The notes: generated from the sequence alone by a model not told the origin. Counted from the stretch's first letter, positions 8,351 to 18,522 are shown. The stretch is 64,000 nucleotides of DNA from an uncultured Rhizobiaceae group bacterium (GCA_937930845.1 CALHBJ010000002.1:124001-188000), one strand, 5' to 3'. A program made the numbers and translations.

Positions 8351-9274
8351 TTATGCGGCAGATACGCCCGCTTCCCATCCCAGCATGGCCCGTTTGCGCG
8401 TCAGCCCCCAATGATAGCCGGTCAACTGTCCGGACTTGCCGATAACCCGGTGGCAAGGCACCACAAATGAGATGGGGTTGCGGCCCACCGCCGCCCCAAC
8501 TGCGCGGGAGGCTTTGGGATTGCCCAGCTCCTGCGCCAAATGGGAATAGGTGGTGGCGTGGCCCATGGGGATTTTCAACAGGCCTTCCCAGACACGTATT
8601 TGAAAATCCGTACCAATCAAAACCACCCGAAGCGGTTCTTCAGCACGCCAGTTCTGGCGGTTGAAAACCCGGTCAGCATAAGGAGCCGTAAAGGCCACAT
8701 CTTCCACATAGGTGGCTTTTGGCCAGCGCCGTTTCATATCTTCCAGCGCATGGGGGCGGTCGAAGCGCAACGTCTCACCATCATGGCGTCCACGGGTTGG
8801 CTCGGTCCCATTATCTGCAAAAGCCAGACCGGCCAGGCCCCGCTCGGTTGCCATGATCAACGCCATACCAAATGGACTGGGGTGAAACCCAAAGCGAATT
8901 TCAATTCCCTCGCCGCCGGTCTTATATGTTCCCGGCGACATGGATTCATGGGTCACAAACAAATCGTGCAACCGGCCGGGGCTGGAAAGTCCAAGTTCAT
9001 AGCTCGCCTCCAGAATTGGCAAACCATCGTCCAGCAGCCGCTTGGCATGATCCAGCGTGATCGCCTGCAGGAAGCCCTTGGGAGAAAGACCGGCCCAACG
9101 GGTGAATGTTTTTTGCAAGCGTGTCGCTTCCATGCCGGTGAGCTGAACCAGGTCTTCCATCTCCGGCTGGTCCTGCCAGTTCTCGGTAATATGCTCCAGC
9201 ACCAGCCGAACGGTTTCGTAATCCCCGTGGGCGGCGTTCAGGTCGGTTGAAGGAGTTAGATTAACAATGGTCAT
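8351..9274 (-). CDS. AraC-type regulator fused to O6-methylguanine-DNA methyltransferase (Ada-like, short form)
   Basis: A 307-residue fusion. The N-terminal third has an AraC helix-turn-helix pair (LVQLTGMEATRLQKTFTRW...). The rest is a methyltransferase with the active-site PCHRVIG motif, cysteine near residue 274, which takes methyl groups from O6-methylguanine. The N-terminal Ada zinc domain that senses methylphosphotriesters, with its CxxC cysteines, is missing. The open frame extends 18 codons further upstream to a non-ATG start, but the added length is far too short for that domain. It is a known variant of Ada architecture; without the sensor its regulatory trigger is unclear. It lies 55 bases upstream of the exonuclease gene on the same strand, so a DNA-repair operon is plausible. 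Confidence 0.88.
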   Translation of the reverse strand: MTIVNLTPSTDLNAAHGDYETVRLVLEHITENWQDQPEMEDLVQLTGMEATRLQKTFTRWAGLSPKGFLQAITLDHAKRLLDDGLPILEASYELGLSSPGRLHDLFVTHESMSPGTYKTGGEGIEIRFGFHPSPFGMALIMATERGLAGLAFADNGTEPTRGRHDGETLRFDRPHALEDMKRRWPKATYVEDVAFTAPYADRVFNRQNWRAEEPLRVVLIGTDFQIRVWEGLLKIPMGHATTYSHLAQELGNPKASRAVGAAVGRNPISFVVPCHRVIGKSGQLTGYHWGLTRKRAMLGWEAGVSAA

Positions 9275-9358
9275 GTCGCTCTCAATTCGTATCGTCACGT
9301 TGGCATGACCACAATTTGACGATTCCAACAGGGTTTCGCCACCCGAAACCTGCGTGAC

Positions 9359-9844
9359 TTAACGTTTTGCCCGCGACAAGGCATTGGAAAACGCCATGGC
9401 AAAGCTTTCCCGGTCGGGCGGGTTTAAAAATGTGCCAAGAGGCACTGATCGGGCGCGATTGGCGATACGCATATTCGTGATACCAATTTCCTCGTGCCGC
9501 TCCACTACGAAACGGGTTCCAAATTGCGGAAATTGGTAGGACGTCTCAACCCCTCGCGGCGAAACCTTTCGCAGCGCCACATGGGCGCGGGAAATCTCCA
9601 CATCCTCAAAAGCGCGTGCAGATTTGTAATTCGCCTTAAATGCCCAGTAAATGACCGCCACATCAAGCCCCATGAAGCCGAGCACCGGCCACATGCCCAG
9701 GGCAAAAAATACGCCGCCGATGGTAAAACACACACAAGCGATCGCAATCATCAGCGTTCGAAATCCCTGTTGATTCAAAGATCGGTAGGGGGTCAATCGG
9801 GCTGAAAAGAGCAGATCTTCCGCATTGATATTGTGTGCACTCAT
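9359..9844 (-). CDS. DUF2244 domain membrane protein
   Basis: A 161-residue protein of the alphaproteobacterial DUF2244 family. Two closely spaced hydrophobic segments (near residues 30-50 and 55-70) are followed by a soluble basic domain with the family blocks VSPRGVET and FVVERHEEIGI and the C-terminal RSVPLGTFLNPPDRESFA segment. Function is unknown. The ATG at 9844 is preferred; the open frame upstream would run into nth. The divergent nth starts only 13 or 22 bases away, so the two genes share or overlap promoters. Confidence 0.82.
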   Translation of the reverse strand: MSAHNINAEDLLFSARLTPYRSLNQQGFRTLMIAIACVCFTIGGVFFALGMWPVLGFMGLDVAVIYWAFKANYKSARAFEDVEISRAHVALRKVSPRGVETSYQFPQFGTRFVVERHEEIGITNMRIANRARSVPLGTFLNPPDRESFAMAFSNALSRAKR

Positions 9845-9857
9845 GAGTTCAGTATAG

Positions 9858-10604
9858 ATGGCGAAGATGAGTGACCAAACAAAAAAATCGTCGCAGGCGG
9901 CACGAAAGCCCGTGCGCAAGAAGCTGCCGCGCGCAAAATATACCCAAGCCGAATTAACGGAAATCTTTGCAAGATTCGCTGTTCAAAGACCTGAACCCAA
10001 GGGCGAACTTGATCACGTCAATCCGTTCACATTGCTGGTGGCGGTTGTTTTGTCTGCCCAGGCAACCGATGTGGGTGTCAACCGGGCAACAAAAGAACTG
10101 TTTCAGATTGCCGACACACCGGAAAAAATGTTGGCGCTGGGTGAAGACCAGGTGCGCGATTATATCAAGACCATCGGCCTGTATCGTAACAAAGCCAAAA
10201 ATGTCATTGCCCTGTCGCGCCAGCTGATCGAGGAATTCAACAGTCAAGTACCAACCGACCGGGACACGCTCACCACGTTGCCCGGTGTTGGCCGCAAAAC
10301 GGCAAATGTGGTGGTCTCGATGGCCTTTGGCCAACCCACCATTGCCGTGGATACCCACATTTTCCGGCTGGGAAACCGGCTTGGTCTGGCACCTGGCAAG
10401 ACTGTCGATGAAGTTGAAGCGATATTGGAAAAACGCATTCCGCGCCAATATCTCTTCCACGCCCACCATTGGCTCATTTTACATGGCCGTTATGTGTGCA
10501 AAGCGCGCAAGCCGGAATGCGAGGCGTGCGTCATAGCTGATTTATGCAAGGCCAAAGAAAAGACATGTGACGTGCCTGCGCCGCTGGTGCGGCTGGAAGA
10601 CTAA
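9858..10604 (+). CDS. nth: endonuclease III
   Basis: A 248-residue base-excision repair glycosylase/AP lyase that removes oxidised pyrimidines. The helix-hairpin-helix LPGVGRKTANVV starts near residue 140 and carries the catalytic lysine; the catalytic aspartate is in AVDTHIFRLGNRLG. The C-terminal [4Fe-4S] ligands follow the C-x6-C-x2-C-x5-C pattern (CKARKPECEACVIADLC). A second ATG at 9867 (MSDQTKKSS) is an equally good start. It is divergent from the DUF2244 gene and convergent with the EI24 gene, with only 6 bases between stop codons. Confidence 0.96.
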   Translation: MAKMSDQTKKSSQAARKPVRKKLPRAKYTQAELTEIFARFAVQRPEPKGELDHVNPFTLLVAVVLSAQATDVGVNRATKELFQIADTPEKMLALGEDQVRDYIKTIGLYRNKAKNVIALSRQLIEEFNSQVPTDRDTLTTLPGVGRKTANVVVSMAFGQPTIAVDTHIFRLGNRLGLAPGKTVDEVEAILEKRIPRQYLFHAHHWLILHGRYVCKARKPECEACVIADLCKAKEKTCDVPAPLVRLED

Positions 10605-10610
10605 TATTGC

Positions 10611-11291
10611 TCACCGCATGGCACGGGCCGCAAGCGCCTTGTGCACATGCACCATCAGCGCACCTGCAAAAAGCGGTGTCAGCAGGTTTACAATCGGCAC
10701 AGACAGCAGCGCTGCAATGGCGAGACCCGACATGAAAATTTCAAAACTGTATTTGCGGCGCAGGCTTTCCGCCTGTTCAAGGGAGCAATGTCGCAGGGCG
10801 GCGAATTGAAAATATTCCCGCCCAAGCAAATAGCCGTTCACCACAAAAAACACGATGAAACCAAGACCAAAAAACAGCACCAGCATCAAAGCAATCAGAT
10901 TGGCCAGAACCACCATTCCAAAGAATCGAAGCGTAATTCCCACCGATTCACCAATGCTCAATGCCCGCCCAGGTGCATCCGTTGCATAATGCGTTGCTTC
11001 AACCGTCTCCGCGACTTCATCTAGAAAAACACCGGCAAACACCGAACTCACCGGGGCGATCAAAAACCCCATGCCCAGCACCAGCCCGGCACCCAACACC
11101 CATGATAGGGCCGTTGCAAACCACGGCCACGGACCAAGGAACGGCAACAGGAATGTTGTGGTCGCGGCTTCAAAGGCAAACCAAAGCCCGATCAATAAGG
11201 CGATGGTCAGGCCCAGGGATTTCCACAAAACCTTGCGAAACGGAGCCGAGAATAACTGGGTCAGTGTCTTGGATACGGCGGCAAAAAGCAT
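10611..11291 (-). CDS. EI24 (CysZ-like) domain membrane protein
   Basis: A 226-residue integral membrane protein with about four to five hydrophobic segments and the EI24/CysZ family pattern, including the GYLLGREYFQFAALRHCS motif and the C-terminal NLLTPLFAGALMVHVHKAL. Family members are often annotated as sulfate transporters after CysZ; no sulfur-assimilation gene is adjacent, so a sulfate role is unproven here. ATG at 11291. The upstream gap contains a CCCAT/ATGGG-framed hairpin around 11306-11329 of unknown function. Confidence 0.75.
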   Translation of the reverse strand: MLFAAVSKTLTQLFSAPFRKVLWKSLGLTIALLIGLWFAFEAATTTFLLPFLGPWPWFATALSWVLGAGLVLGMGFLIAPVSSVFAGVFLDEVAETVEATHYATDAPGRALSIGESVGITLRFFGMVVLANLIALMLVLFFGLGFIVFFVVNGYLLGREYFQFAALRHCSLEQAESLRRKYSFEIFMSGLAIAALLSVPIVNLLTPLFAGALMVHVHKALAARAMR

Positions 11292-11451
11292 GAGTTGGTT
11301 TTCGTCCCATTTGTCCTTTCGGACATGGGCCCCCTAATAAATACGCTATCTCTACATGGGGTCAAAATATGGCGGCGACAATGGTGCTCTTTTCTTTCGT
11401 GCCAACACCCTTTAGGGCAGGCGCTGAAAACCATCACCATATATTTCAAGC

Positions 11452-12459
11452 ATGGACCAAAACATGACGGACACCCAATTCGACGTTTTGACCGTCGGCA
11501 ATGCCATTGTTGATATCATCGCCCGGGCAGAAGATGACTATTTGGCGCGTGAAAACATCAACAAGGGTGCAATGAACCTGATTGATGCAGACCGGGCCGA
11601 ACATCTCTACGCTGCTATGGGCCCCGCGTTGGAAGCATCCGGTGGCAGTGCGGGCAATACCGCAGCAGGCATCGCCAGCCTGGGTGGCAAGGCTGCCTAT
11701 TTTGGCAAAGTGTCTAACGATCATCTGGGGACCGTGTTTACCCATGATATTCGCGCCATTGGTGTGCATTTTGATGTGGCTCCCCTCGTCGGTGCGCCTC
11801 CCACGGCCCGCTCGATGATTTTTGTGACCCCAGATGGCGAGCGCACAATGAATACTTATCTTGGGGCGTGTGTGGAATTTGGCCCGGAAGATGTGGATGC
11901 CGATGTGGTTGCCAACAGCGCGGTCACTTATTTCGAAGGCTATTTGTGGGATCCCCCACGCGCCAAAGACGCCATTCGCCTGTGTGCGGAAATCGCCCAC
12001 CAGAACAAGCGTCAGGTGGCAATTACGATGTCTGATTCTTTTTGCGTGGATCGGTATCGTGATGAGTTTTTGCAGCTCATGCGAGACGGCGTTGTGGACA
12101 TGATTTTTGCCAATGAAGCCGAATTGAAGTCACTCTATCAGACCGGCGATTTTGCCACCGCATTGAACGCGGTAAAAGCTGATACGGCGCTGGCGGTGGT
12201 GACCCAAAGCGAACATGGCTCCCATGTGGTCACACGAGATGCCACCGTGAAAGTTTCAGCACATCCCATCGACAAGCTGGAAGACAGTACCGGCGCAGGC
12301 GATCTCTATGCAGCCGGTTTTCTGCATGGCATGACCACGGACCGTTCGCTGGAAGAATGCGCGCGCATTGGTGGACTTGCCGCAGCAGAAGTCATCACCC
12401 ATGTTGGCCCACGTCCCCAGGTTTCATTGGCCAACTTGCTGGCCCAATCTGGCATTTAA
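11452..12459 (+). CDS. adenosine kinase, PfkB/ribokinase family
   Basis: A 335-residue sugar kinase of the type annotated as adenosine kinase in rhizobia. It has the N-terminal GNAIVDIIA segment, the substrate-binding GGSAGNTAAG motif near residues 64-73, and the C-terminal anion hole/catalytic base motif DSTGAGDLYAAGF near residue 280. It would salvage adenosine to AMP. ATG codons exist at 11452 and 11464 and neither has a clear ribosome site. It is convergent with mutS. Confidence 0.85.
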   Translation: MDQNMTDTQFDVLTVGNAIVDIIARAEDDYLARENINKGAMNLIDADRAEHLYAAMGPALEASGGSAGNTAAGIASLGGKAAYFGKVSNDHLGTVFTHDIRAIGVHFDVAPLVGAPPTARSMIFVTPDGERTMNTYLGACVEFGPEDVDADVVANSAVTYFEGYLWDPPRAKDAIRLCAEIAHQNKRQVAITMSDSFCVDRYRDEFLQLMRDGVVDMIFANEAELKSLYQTGDFATALNAVKADTALAVVTQSEHGSHVVTRDATVKVSAHPIDKLEDSTGAGDLYAAGFLHGMTTDRSLEECARIGGLAAAEVITHVGPRPQVSLANLLAQSGI

Positions 12460-12473
12460 CCCAATCAGGTAGC

Positions 12474-15182
12474 TTATTCTCGCGACAATGCCTTGAGCCG
12501 GTAGAGGGCCTCAAGCGCGTCGCGAGGGGTAAGTTCGTCGGGATTAAGCGCTTCAATTTCCTCATCCAGCTTGGAAGGCGCGGACGGGGTCGGTGAGGAT
12601 GGTTTGGCAGGAGCCGTGGAAAACAGCGGTAAATCGTCGATCAATGTATCGGCGGGATTATCGCGATTTTGCGATTCCAGCTGGTCCAGCACACTTCGGG
12701 CACGTTCCACCACAGCAGCCGGCAAGCCCGCAAGCTTTGCCACCTGAATGCCATAAGATCGGTCAGCACTGCCTTCAATGACTTCGTGCAGAAACACCAC
12801 ATCACCGTGCCATTCCTTGACGCTCATGGTGACATTCGAAACCCGATCCAGCTTTCCTGAAAGCGCGGTCAGTTCGTGGTAATGGGTGGCAAACAATGTG
12901 CGGCATTTGTTGACTTCATGCAGATGTTCTATCGCAGCCCAGGCAATTGACAGACCATCAAATGTCGCGGTGCCGCGGCCGATTTCGTCAAGAATAACCA
13001 GTGACCGCGGCCCGGCCTGATTGAGAATGGACGCGGTCTCGACCATTTCCACCATGAAAGTAGAACGCCCCCGTGCCAGATCGTCAGCCGCCCCAACCCG
13101 TGAAAACAGCCGGTCGACGACGCCCATGCGTGCGCTGCCTGCTGGAACAAAAGAGCCCATCTGCGCCAGAATTGTAATCAGAGCATTTTGCCGCAAGAAG
13201 GTCGACTTACCGCCCATATTGGGGCCGGTCAGCAGCCATAATTTCCCGCCGCCAAGTTCTGTATTATTGGCAACGAATGGATTGGCCGCCTGTTTGCGCA
13301 AGCTTTGTTCCACCACGGGGTGGCGCCCGGCGGTAATGGAAAAATCCAGTGAATCATCTACCACCGGCCGGCAATAGCCCTGTTCCTGTACCAATACGGC
13401 AAGTGCAGTTGCCACATCAATTTCTGCCATCGCCCGGGCAATCGCCCGCAATTGCCCGGCCTCATGAACAGCCATAGCCCGCAGGCGTTCAAAATGTTCC
13501 AACTCGATGGCCACGCTGCGGCCAGCGGCGTTGGCAATCTTGCTTTCCAGTTCCGCCAGTTCGGTGGTTGTAAAACGCATGGCATTGGCCATGGTCTGGC
13601 GGTGAATAAAGGTGTCAGGGTGGGCCTGCAAAGCGCCCGCGTGAAGTGCTGTAACTTCGATAAAATAGCCCAGAACATTGTTATGCTTGATCTTGAGGCC
13701 CTTCACGCCGCTGTCCTGGGAATACTGGTGTTGCAGACCGGCAATCACTTTACGGCTTTCGCGATTAAGGGCACGCAATTCATCAAGATCGGCATCGTGA
13801 CCAGGCCGGATGAAACCCCCATCGCGGGCCAGCAATGGTAACTCTTCATCCAGCGCCGCTGCCAAGTGAGAGGCGAATTCCCCAGGCACCAATGTCAGTG
13901 TCCTGGCTTGCTCCAGCGTGTTGGGCGCAAATGATATTTCATCTGGCGCGATAATCTCACTTAGATGCGATGCCGCATGAAGGGCGGATGCAATGGCGGC
14001 CAGATCGCGCGGCCCGCCCCGGTTCAATGCCAGACGAGACAAGGCGCGGGGCAAATCTCCCAACCCTTTCAAAACTTGCCGAACTTTGGAGGCAATATCT
14101 TCACGCACCAGCCAGGCGGCAACTTCCTCATGGCGGGCCAGGATTTGTGCCACATCAGTCAGTGGGTTGGCCAGCCTTTGGGCCATCAGGCGTGCACCAC
14201 CTCCACTTATGGTGCGGTCCAGCGCCCGCAATAAAGAGCCTTCGCGCTCACCGGAAAGGGTTTGTGTGAGTTCCAGATTGGCGCGCGTTGCCGCATCGAT
14301 ATAAAGTGTGCCTCCGGCTGGCTCCCGTTGGGGGCGCTGCAAAACCGGCCTTTCTGAAAGTTGTGTTTTTTCCACATAGCCGATAGCGGCATTGGCGGCG
14401 GCCAGCTCCGCCCGGGTAAATTGTCCAAATCCATCCAGGGTTTTGACACCGTAAAACCGTTGGATATTCTGTTCAGCGCGTGATGAATCAAACAGAGCAG
14501 CAGGTTGTGCCTGAACCGGAAACGCCAGTGTTTCAAACAACAGGCGCAAATTATCATCTTCGAACAGACGATCGGCAATCACCAATTCGCGTGGTTGAAT
14601 TCTGGCAAGGTCAGCGGCGAGCTTGTCAAAGGCACTGGCGGTCACAATGAATTCGCCGGTGGAGATATCCACGCTGGCAATTGCATAATCGCCTTCTTGC
14701 GCCGCGACGCCTGACCCACCGCCCACGCGCGCCAGGGTGGCAAACAGGCTGGTGGAACCGGGATCAAGCAATTGCTCTTCGGTAATTGTTCCAGGGGTTA
14801 CGAGCCGCACCACATCACGCCGCACCACCGATTTGGAACCGCGTTTCTTGGCTTCTGCGGGGTTTTCCGTTTGCTCGCAAACGGCAACCCGGTGGCCCAG
14901 CCCAATCAGTTTTTGGAGATAATCATCGGCGGCATGAACCGGCACACCGCACATGGGAATGTCTTCCCCCAGGTGTTTGCCGCGCTTGGTTAGCGTGATG
15001 CCAAGCGCGCGTGCGGCAATTTCCGCATCGCCAAAAAACAGCTCGTAGAAATCACCCATGCGATAGAATAACAGAGAATCCGGGTTGGCCGCCTTGATCT
15101 CAATATATTGCGCCATCATTGGCGTGGGGGCAGTCTGTGGGGTTTCACTACTCATGCAACACTCGTCTGTCCGCACGGACAT
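12474..15182 (-). CDS. mutS: DNA mismatch repair protein MutS
   Basis: A 902-residue mismatch-recognition ATPase. The N-terminal mismatch-binding domain contains the conserved [11 protein letters not shown] motif (Phe-X-Glu) near residue 40; the C-terminal ATPase has Walker [10 protein letters not shown] near residue 650, then DEIGRGT and the FATHYHEL segment. It pairs with MutL to start strand-specific repair. An alternative ATG at 15155 (MSSETPQT) is possible; the 15182 start lies inside a TGTCCG/CGGACA palindrome (15169-15182). It is monocistronic, with 233 bases before olsB downstream-facing sequence. Confidence 0.96.
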   Translation of the reverse strand: MSVRTDECCMSSETPQTAPTPMMAQYIEIKAANPDSLLFYRMGDFYELFFGDAEIAARALGITLTKRGKHLGEDIPMCGVPVHAADDYLQKLIGLGHRVAVCEQTENPAEAKKRGSKSVVRRDVVRLVTPGTITEEQLLDPGSTSLFATLARVGGGSGVAAQEGDYAIASVDISTGEFIVTASAFDKLAADLARIQPRELVIADRLFEDDNLRLLFETLAFPVQAQPAALFDSSRAEQNIQRFYGVKTLDGFGQFTRAELAAANAAIGYVEKTQLSERPVLQRPQREPAGGTLYIDAATRANLELTQTLSGEREGSLLRALDRTISGGGARLMAQRLANPLTDVAQILARHEEVAAWLVREDIASKVRQVLKGLGDLPRALSRLALNRGGPRDLAAIASALHAASHLSEIIAPDEISFAPNTLEQARTLTLVPGEFASHLAAALDEELPLLARDGGFIRPGHDADLDELRALNRESRKVIAGLQHQYSQDSGVKGLKIKHNNVLGYFIEVTALHAGALQAHPDTFIHRQTMANAMRFTTTELAELESKIANAAGRSVAIELEHFERLRAMAVHEAGQLRAIARAMAEIDVATALAVLVQEQGYCRPVVDDSLDFSITAGRHPVVEQSLRKQAANPFVANNTELGGGKLWLLTGPNMGGKSTFLRQNALITILAQMGSFVPAGSARMGVVDRLFSRVGAADDLARGRSTFMVEMVETASILNQAGPRSLVILDEIGRGTATFDGLSIAWAAIEHLHEVNKCRTLFATHYHELTALSGKLDRVSNVTMSVKEWHGDVVFLHEVIEGSADRSYGIQVAKLAGLPAAVVERARSVLDQLESQNRDNPADTLIDDLPLFSTAPAKPSSPTPSAPSKLDEEIEALNPDELTPRDALEALYRLKALSRE

Positions 15183-15279
15183 CTGAAGAACGGGTAGTAT
15201 GTGTTAACAAAGCCCGGCGCCCGGCGCCAACCATTCCGGCAAACAATCCAACGTTCACGCGGCCGCGGCCCTGGAGCGC

Positions 15280-15296
15280 TTCAAGCTTCGCTTGAA
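15280..15296. repeat. small hairpin in the mutS-olsB intergenic region
   Basis: TTCAAGC and GCTTGAA are separated by a TTC loop and flanked by GAGCGC and ATCACTCTAGA. It lies in the 233-base gap between olsB (ending at 15416) and mutS (starting at 15182), both on the minus strand. On the olsB transcript it could be a terminator without a T-run. The composition resembles dispersed intergenic palindromes in rhizobia. The gap holds nothing else recognisable except a GGCATATGCC palindrome near 15377. Confidence 0.35.
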
Positions 15297-15415
15297 TCAC
15301 TCTAGATTTAAATTTGTGCTCACGCTGTCAGGCTTCGCCTTTCGCTGCGCAGGCGCGGCGCAATACGCCGGGTCGGCATATGCCTCCCAGAGTTTCCAAT
15401 TGAGTGAAAAACGCC

Positions 15416-16264
15416 CTAGGCGGCAAACCGCGAAGCGTCAGTCCCGTAATGGGCAAGATAGCGTGGATTGATATCGGCGACCTTGAGCACAACCAGAACA
15501 TCAATCGTGCCGAACTGATGGTCAATCACCGCTTCGGGTCCGATTTTGGCCCCGGCGCGCAAATAACCCTTCAATAAAGGGGGCAGATTGGCCAGCGCCC
15601 GGCGCGGGTCATGTGATGCATCGCCAATCGTCAGATCAGCCAGCCGCACGCTCTGGCTTGAACGCTGGGAACATAAATCGTGTCGGGAAATCGTGGCATT
15701 CTCATTGAGCCAGGCAAGTGATGGTGCCCAGCGCTGCGGGTTTGTGCCTGGAAAAGAAGCACATCCAAACATCACATCGATTTTGTTTTCCAGCACATAT
15801 GCCCACAGGCCCTGCCACATCAGTTCCATGCTTCGCTTTGAACGATATTGCGGCAGGATGCAGGATCGGCCCAATTCCAAAAACCGCGCTTGCGGCATGG
15901 CGCGCAAAAGCGGCAGAACATCAAATTCGGTTTCGGTATAATACCCTCCTGCCAGGCGGGCCTGTCGGTCGCTCAGCAGCCGATAGGTGCCCACGATCCG
16001 GTCAAAGCCATCAGACTTGTCGATCACCAGCAAATGGTCGCAATACCTGTCAAATCCATCACTATCGCGGCGGCGCAGGCGTGTGCGCATTGTCGCCTTT
16101 GCACCCATTTCTTCATAGAAGATTGCGTAACGTATCTCCTGCGCGGTGCGGATTTCCGCCCTGGTGCGGGCAAGCCGCGTTTCCATATTCCCGATCCTGC
16201 CCAGAACCGGAGATTGGGGGCTAAGCCGATTACGCGAAAACACGTTATAGGCACTTGCGTGCAT
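15416..16264 (-). CDS. olsB: L-ornithine N-alpha-acyltransferase OlsB (hemolysin-like acyltransferase)
   Basis: A 282-residue GNAT-fold acyltransferase. OlsB transfers a 3-hydroxy fatty acid from acyl carrier protein to ornithine, making lyso-ornithine lipid, the first step to the phosphorus-free membrane lipid. Visible family blocks are RYAIFYEEMGA, FLELGRSCILPQYRS, FGCASFPGTNP and the C-terminal PPLLKGYLRAGAKIG. The open frame starts at a GTG 7 codons earlier, but the ATG at 16264 has GGAG about 9 bases upstream. The hybrid histidine kinase gene is 95 bases upstream on the same strand. Confidence 0.87.
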   Translation of the reverse strand: MHASAYNVFSRNRLSPQSPVLGRIGNMETRLARTRAEIRTAQEIRYAIFYEEMGAKATMRTRLRRRDSDGFDRYCDHLLVIDKSDGFDRIVGTYRLLSDRQARLAGGYYTETEFDVLPLLRAMPQARFLELGRSCILPQYRSKRSMELMWQGLWAYVLENKIDVMFGCASFPGTNPQRWAPSLAWLNENATISRHDLCSQRSSQSVRLADLTIGDASHDPRRALANLPPLLKGYLRAGAKIGPEAVIDHQFGTIDVLVVLKVADINPRYLAHYGTDASRFAA

Positions 16265-16359
16265 TGTCGGGTCTCCGGGTTTCACAGGTATTCTAAATCA
16301 GTTGAATATGACATTGCGGTGTCATGCGCACCCCGTCGATCGATATTTTGCTCAACACC

Positions 16360-18522
16360 CTACGCGCTGGAACGACCCGCATTTTGGTCAATTTCCTTTG
16401 TGGCATATTGCTCAATCAATGTAGCAAGGCGGTCAATATCCAAAGGCTTGACCAAAAAAGAATCAGCCCCGGCTTCGGTAACTTCCCTTTGCGCAGAACC
16501 CAGGGCGTCTGCGGACAATACGACGATTGGCGCGCGTTTCGTTTGTGACAGACGCTCATGGTCTCGGATTGCCCGGATTGCAGTTAGCCCGTCACATTCC
16601 GGCATATGTTTGTCCATCAAAATCAAATCAAACTGGCCCTGAGGCTGCTGCGTCTTAACGGCTGCAATGGCAGCGGCACCATTATCCACATGAACGACCC
16701 TGTGCCCAAGCTTGCCCAAAAGCGAAGTGGCCAACAGCGTGTTGATGGGATTGTCCTCGGCAAGAAGGACTAACAGGCTGTTGGGGCGGTTTGGTGCGGC
16801 GGAAAATTTTGCCGGCCCCACAGGGGCCTCCCCTTTGGCTGGCACCAGATCTGGCATGGCCACTTCTACATTTGCCCCAAGGCAATCGCGAAGAACCCGC
16901 TCCATGCTGGAAGCGCGCACCGGCAGATTTAACCAGCCACTGGCCGTTTCATTTTTGTGGCCAGGTTCATGTTGCGCCAGGCGCAGTTCAATGAATGAGA
17001 TCCTGGGCGCAGAAATAAAGGCCGCAATGTCGTGTTCACACGGTGTTGTTTGCGCCATAATTACCAGCGGCAAACCATCTTCAATCTTGAGATTTCTGGC
17101 TACACCCAATGTCGGCACCGTGGACACAAATTTGGAAAATCTTCCCACTGTTTTTGACAGGGCTGCAAGCGCTGGCCCAGCTTCGCCCACAATGATGGTT
17201 TGGATCGCCAATGTAATTGCCTCAGCTTGCAGCGTTAAGTCCCCATCGGCCACGGCCTCCAGTGGTAGCTGCACCAGAAATCGAGATCCCATTCCAGGGC
17301 TGCTCTCCACACTGATGTCGCCATCCATCAAATTGACCAGTTCGCGGGATATGGAAAGCCCAAGCCCCGCCCCTTCGTTTTTTCGGGCCGCACCGGAATC
17401 GGTTTGTACAAATGCACCAAAAACCCGTGCGCATTCATCCATGGTCATACCAGGGCCCGTATCGGTCACGGTAAATTGGACACGCCCGTCGTGCCCCGGT
17501 TGAGCTTCAATTGCGACACTTCCGGTTTCGGTAAACTTGACCGCATTGCCAACCAGATTGACCAAAACCTGCTTTAGGCGCACCGGGTCGGCCTGCACAA
17601 TTTTTGGCAAACTTGGGTCAAAAAAGCTGGCAATCATGATGCCGCGACCATGGGCACGATGGGCAAGCAATTCGGCCACATCCTCCAGCAGGCGTTGCAG
17701 ATCGGTGGGCTTTTTGGAAAGCACAAGATGGCCAGCATCAATCTGGGCCGTATCCAGCAAGTCTTCCACCAGTGCCAGCAAGCTGCGGCCGGAAGTATCG
17801 ATACCCGCAAGGTGGTCATATTGTGCAGGTGTGAGCGAAGTTGATTTCAGCAATTGGGTGAGGCCCAAAATACCGTTCAGCGGGGTGCGCATTTCGTGGC
17901 TCACCATCGCCAGAAACCGGGATTTCGTCGCGCTGGCACTTTCCGCCAGTTGCTCAGCCTGTTTATGGGCAGTGATGTCGCGACCAATAGAACGGATTGC
18001 AGCCTCACCCGTCTCGTGATCGCGGATGCGCATGTCACACCATGAATACCAGCGCTGGCCTTCCAGCGTGTCGATTTCAATGTCGCGCACATGCTGGCTG
18101 TTGGGCTGGGCATTTATGGCGTTGTCAATTTGAGGCAAAATCCGGGTGTCGCCAAAACAGGCTTTTGCCCGGTCATTGGCCATGATCAGCTTACCGCCAA
18201 GGTCGCGATGCACCACCACATCACCAAATGCCAGGGCGGCACTGCGGTGAACTTCCTCGCTTTCGCGCACTTCCCAGGACTGGTCTTCCAGCGCTTCCAG
18301 CCGGTCAGCCAGGGCCTTGTTTCGAAGTCTTAATTGCTGGATTTCCTGCGCCTGTTCCGCACGAATTTTGCGATTGGGCATGAACCGTGTCCAAAACGAC
18401 TGGCGCTTAGTTACGGCTTCCCGGTCTGGCACACCAGGGTTTCGATCGACACGCCGGGAGCGGCGGTGTTGAACCGATTTTGCAGCATCGTATTGGTGAT
18501 CATTTTTGGGGCCGGATGTCAT
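16360..18522 (-). CDS. hybrid sensor histidine kinase with PAS and receiver domains
   Basis: A 720-residue protein without an obvious membrane segment, so probably cytoplasmic. In order it has a basic N-terminus, a coiled coil (near 50-85), a PAS-like domain (near 90-185), a HisKA dimerisation domain with phosphoacceptor histidine in MVSHEMRTPLNG (near 207), an HATPase domain (N-box LVNLVGNAVKFTE, G-box TGPGMT and GLGLSIS), a variable linker, and a C-terminal receiver with the phosphoacceptor aspartate in LILMDKHMP (near 636) and lysine in FLVKPLD. The signal and output are unknown. It precedes olsB on the same strand, so control of lipid remodelling is a possibility only. Confidence 0.9.
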   Translation of the reverse strand: MTSGPKNDHQYDAAKSVQHRRSRRVDRNPGVPDREAVTKRQSFWTRFMPNRKIRAEQAQEIQQLRLRNKALADRLEALEDQSWEVRESEEVHRSAALAFGDVVVHRDLGGKLIMANDRAKACFGDTRILPQIDNAINAQPNSQHVRDIEIDTLEGQRWYSWCDMRIRDHETGEAAIRSIGRDITAHKQAEQLAESASATKSRFLAMVSHEMRTPLNGILGLTQLLKSTSLTPAQYDHLAGIDTSGRSLLALVEDLLDTAQIDAGHLVLSKKPTDLQRLLEDVAELLAHRAHGRGIMIASFFDPSLPKIVQADPVRLKQVLVNLVGNAVKFTETGSVAIEAQPGHDGRVQFTVTDTGPGMTMDECARVFGAFVQTDSGAARKNEGAGLGLSISRELVNLMDGDISVESSPGMGSRFLVQLPLEAVADGDLTLQAEAITLAIQTIIVGEAGPALAALSKTVGRFSKFVSTVPTLGVARNLKIEDGLPLVIMAQTTPCEHDIAAFISAPRISFIELRLAQHEPGHKNETASGWLNLPVRASSMERVLRDCLGANVEVAMPDLVPAKGEAPVGPAKFSAAPNRPNSLLVLLAEDNPINTLLATSLLGKLGHRVVHVDNGAAAIAAVKTQQPQGQFDLILMDKHMPECDGLTAIRAIRDHERLSQTKRAPIVVLSADALGSAQREVTEAGADSFLVKPLDIDRLATLIEQYATKEIDQNAGRSSA

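Noticed and set aside
15848-16642. 264-codon open frame on the plus strand
   Set aside because: It crosses olsB and the histidine kinase antisense and has no recognisable domain.
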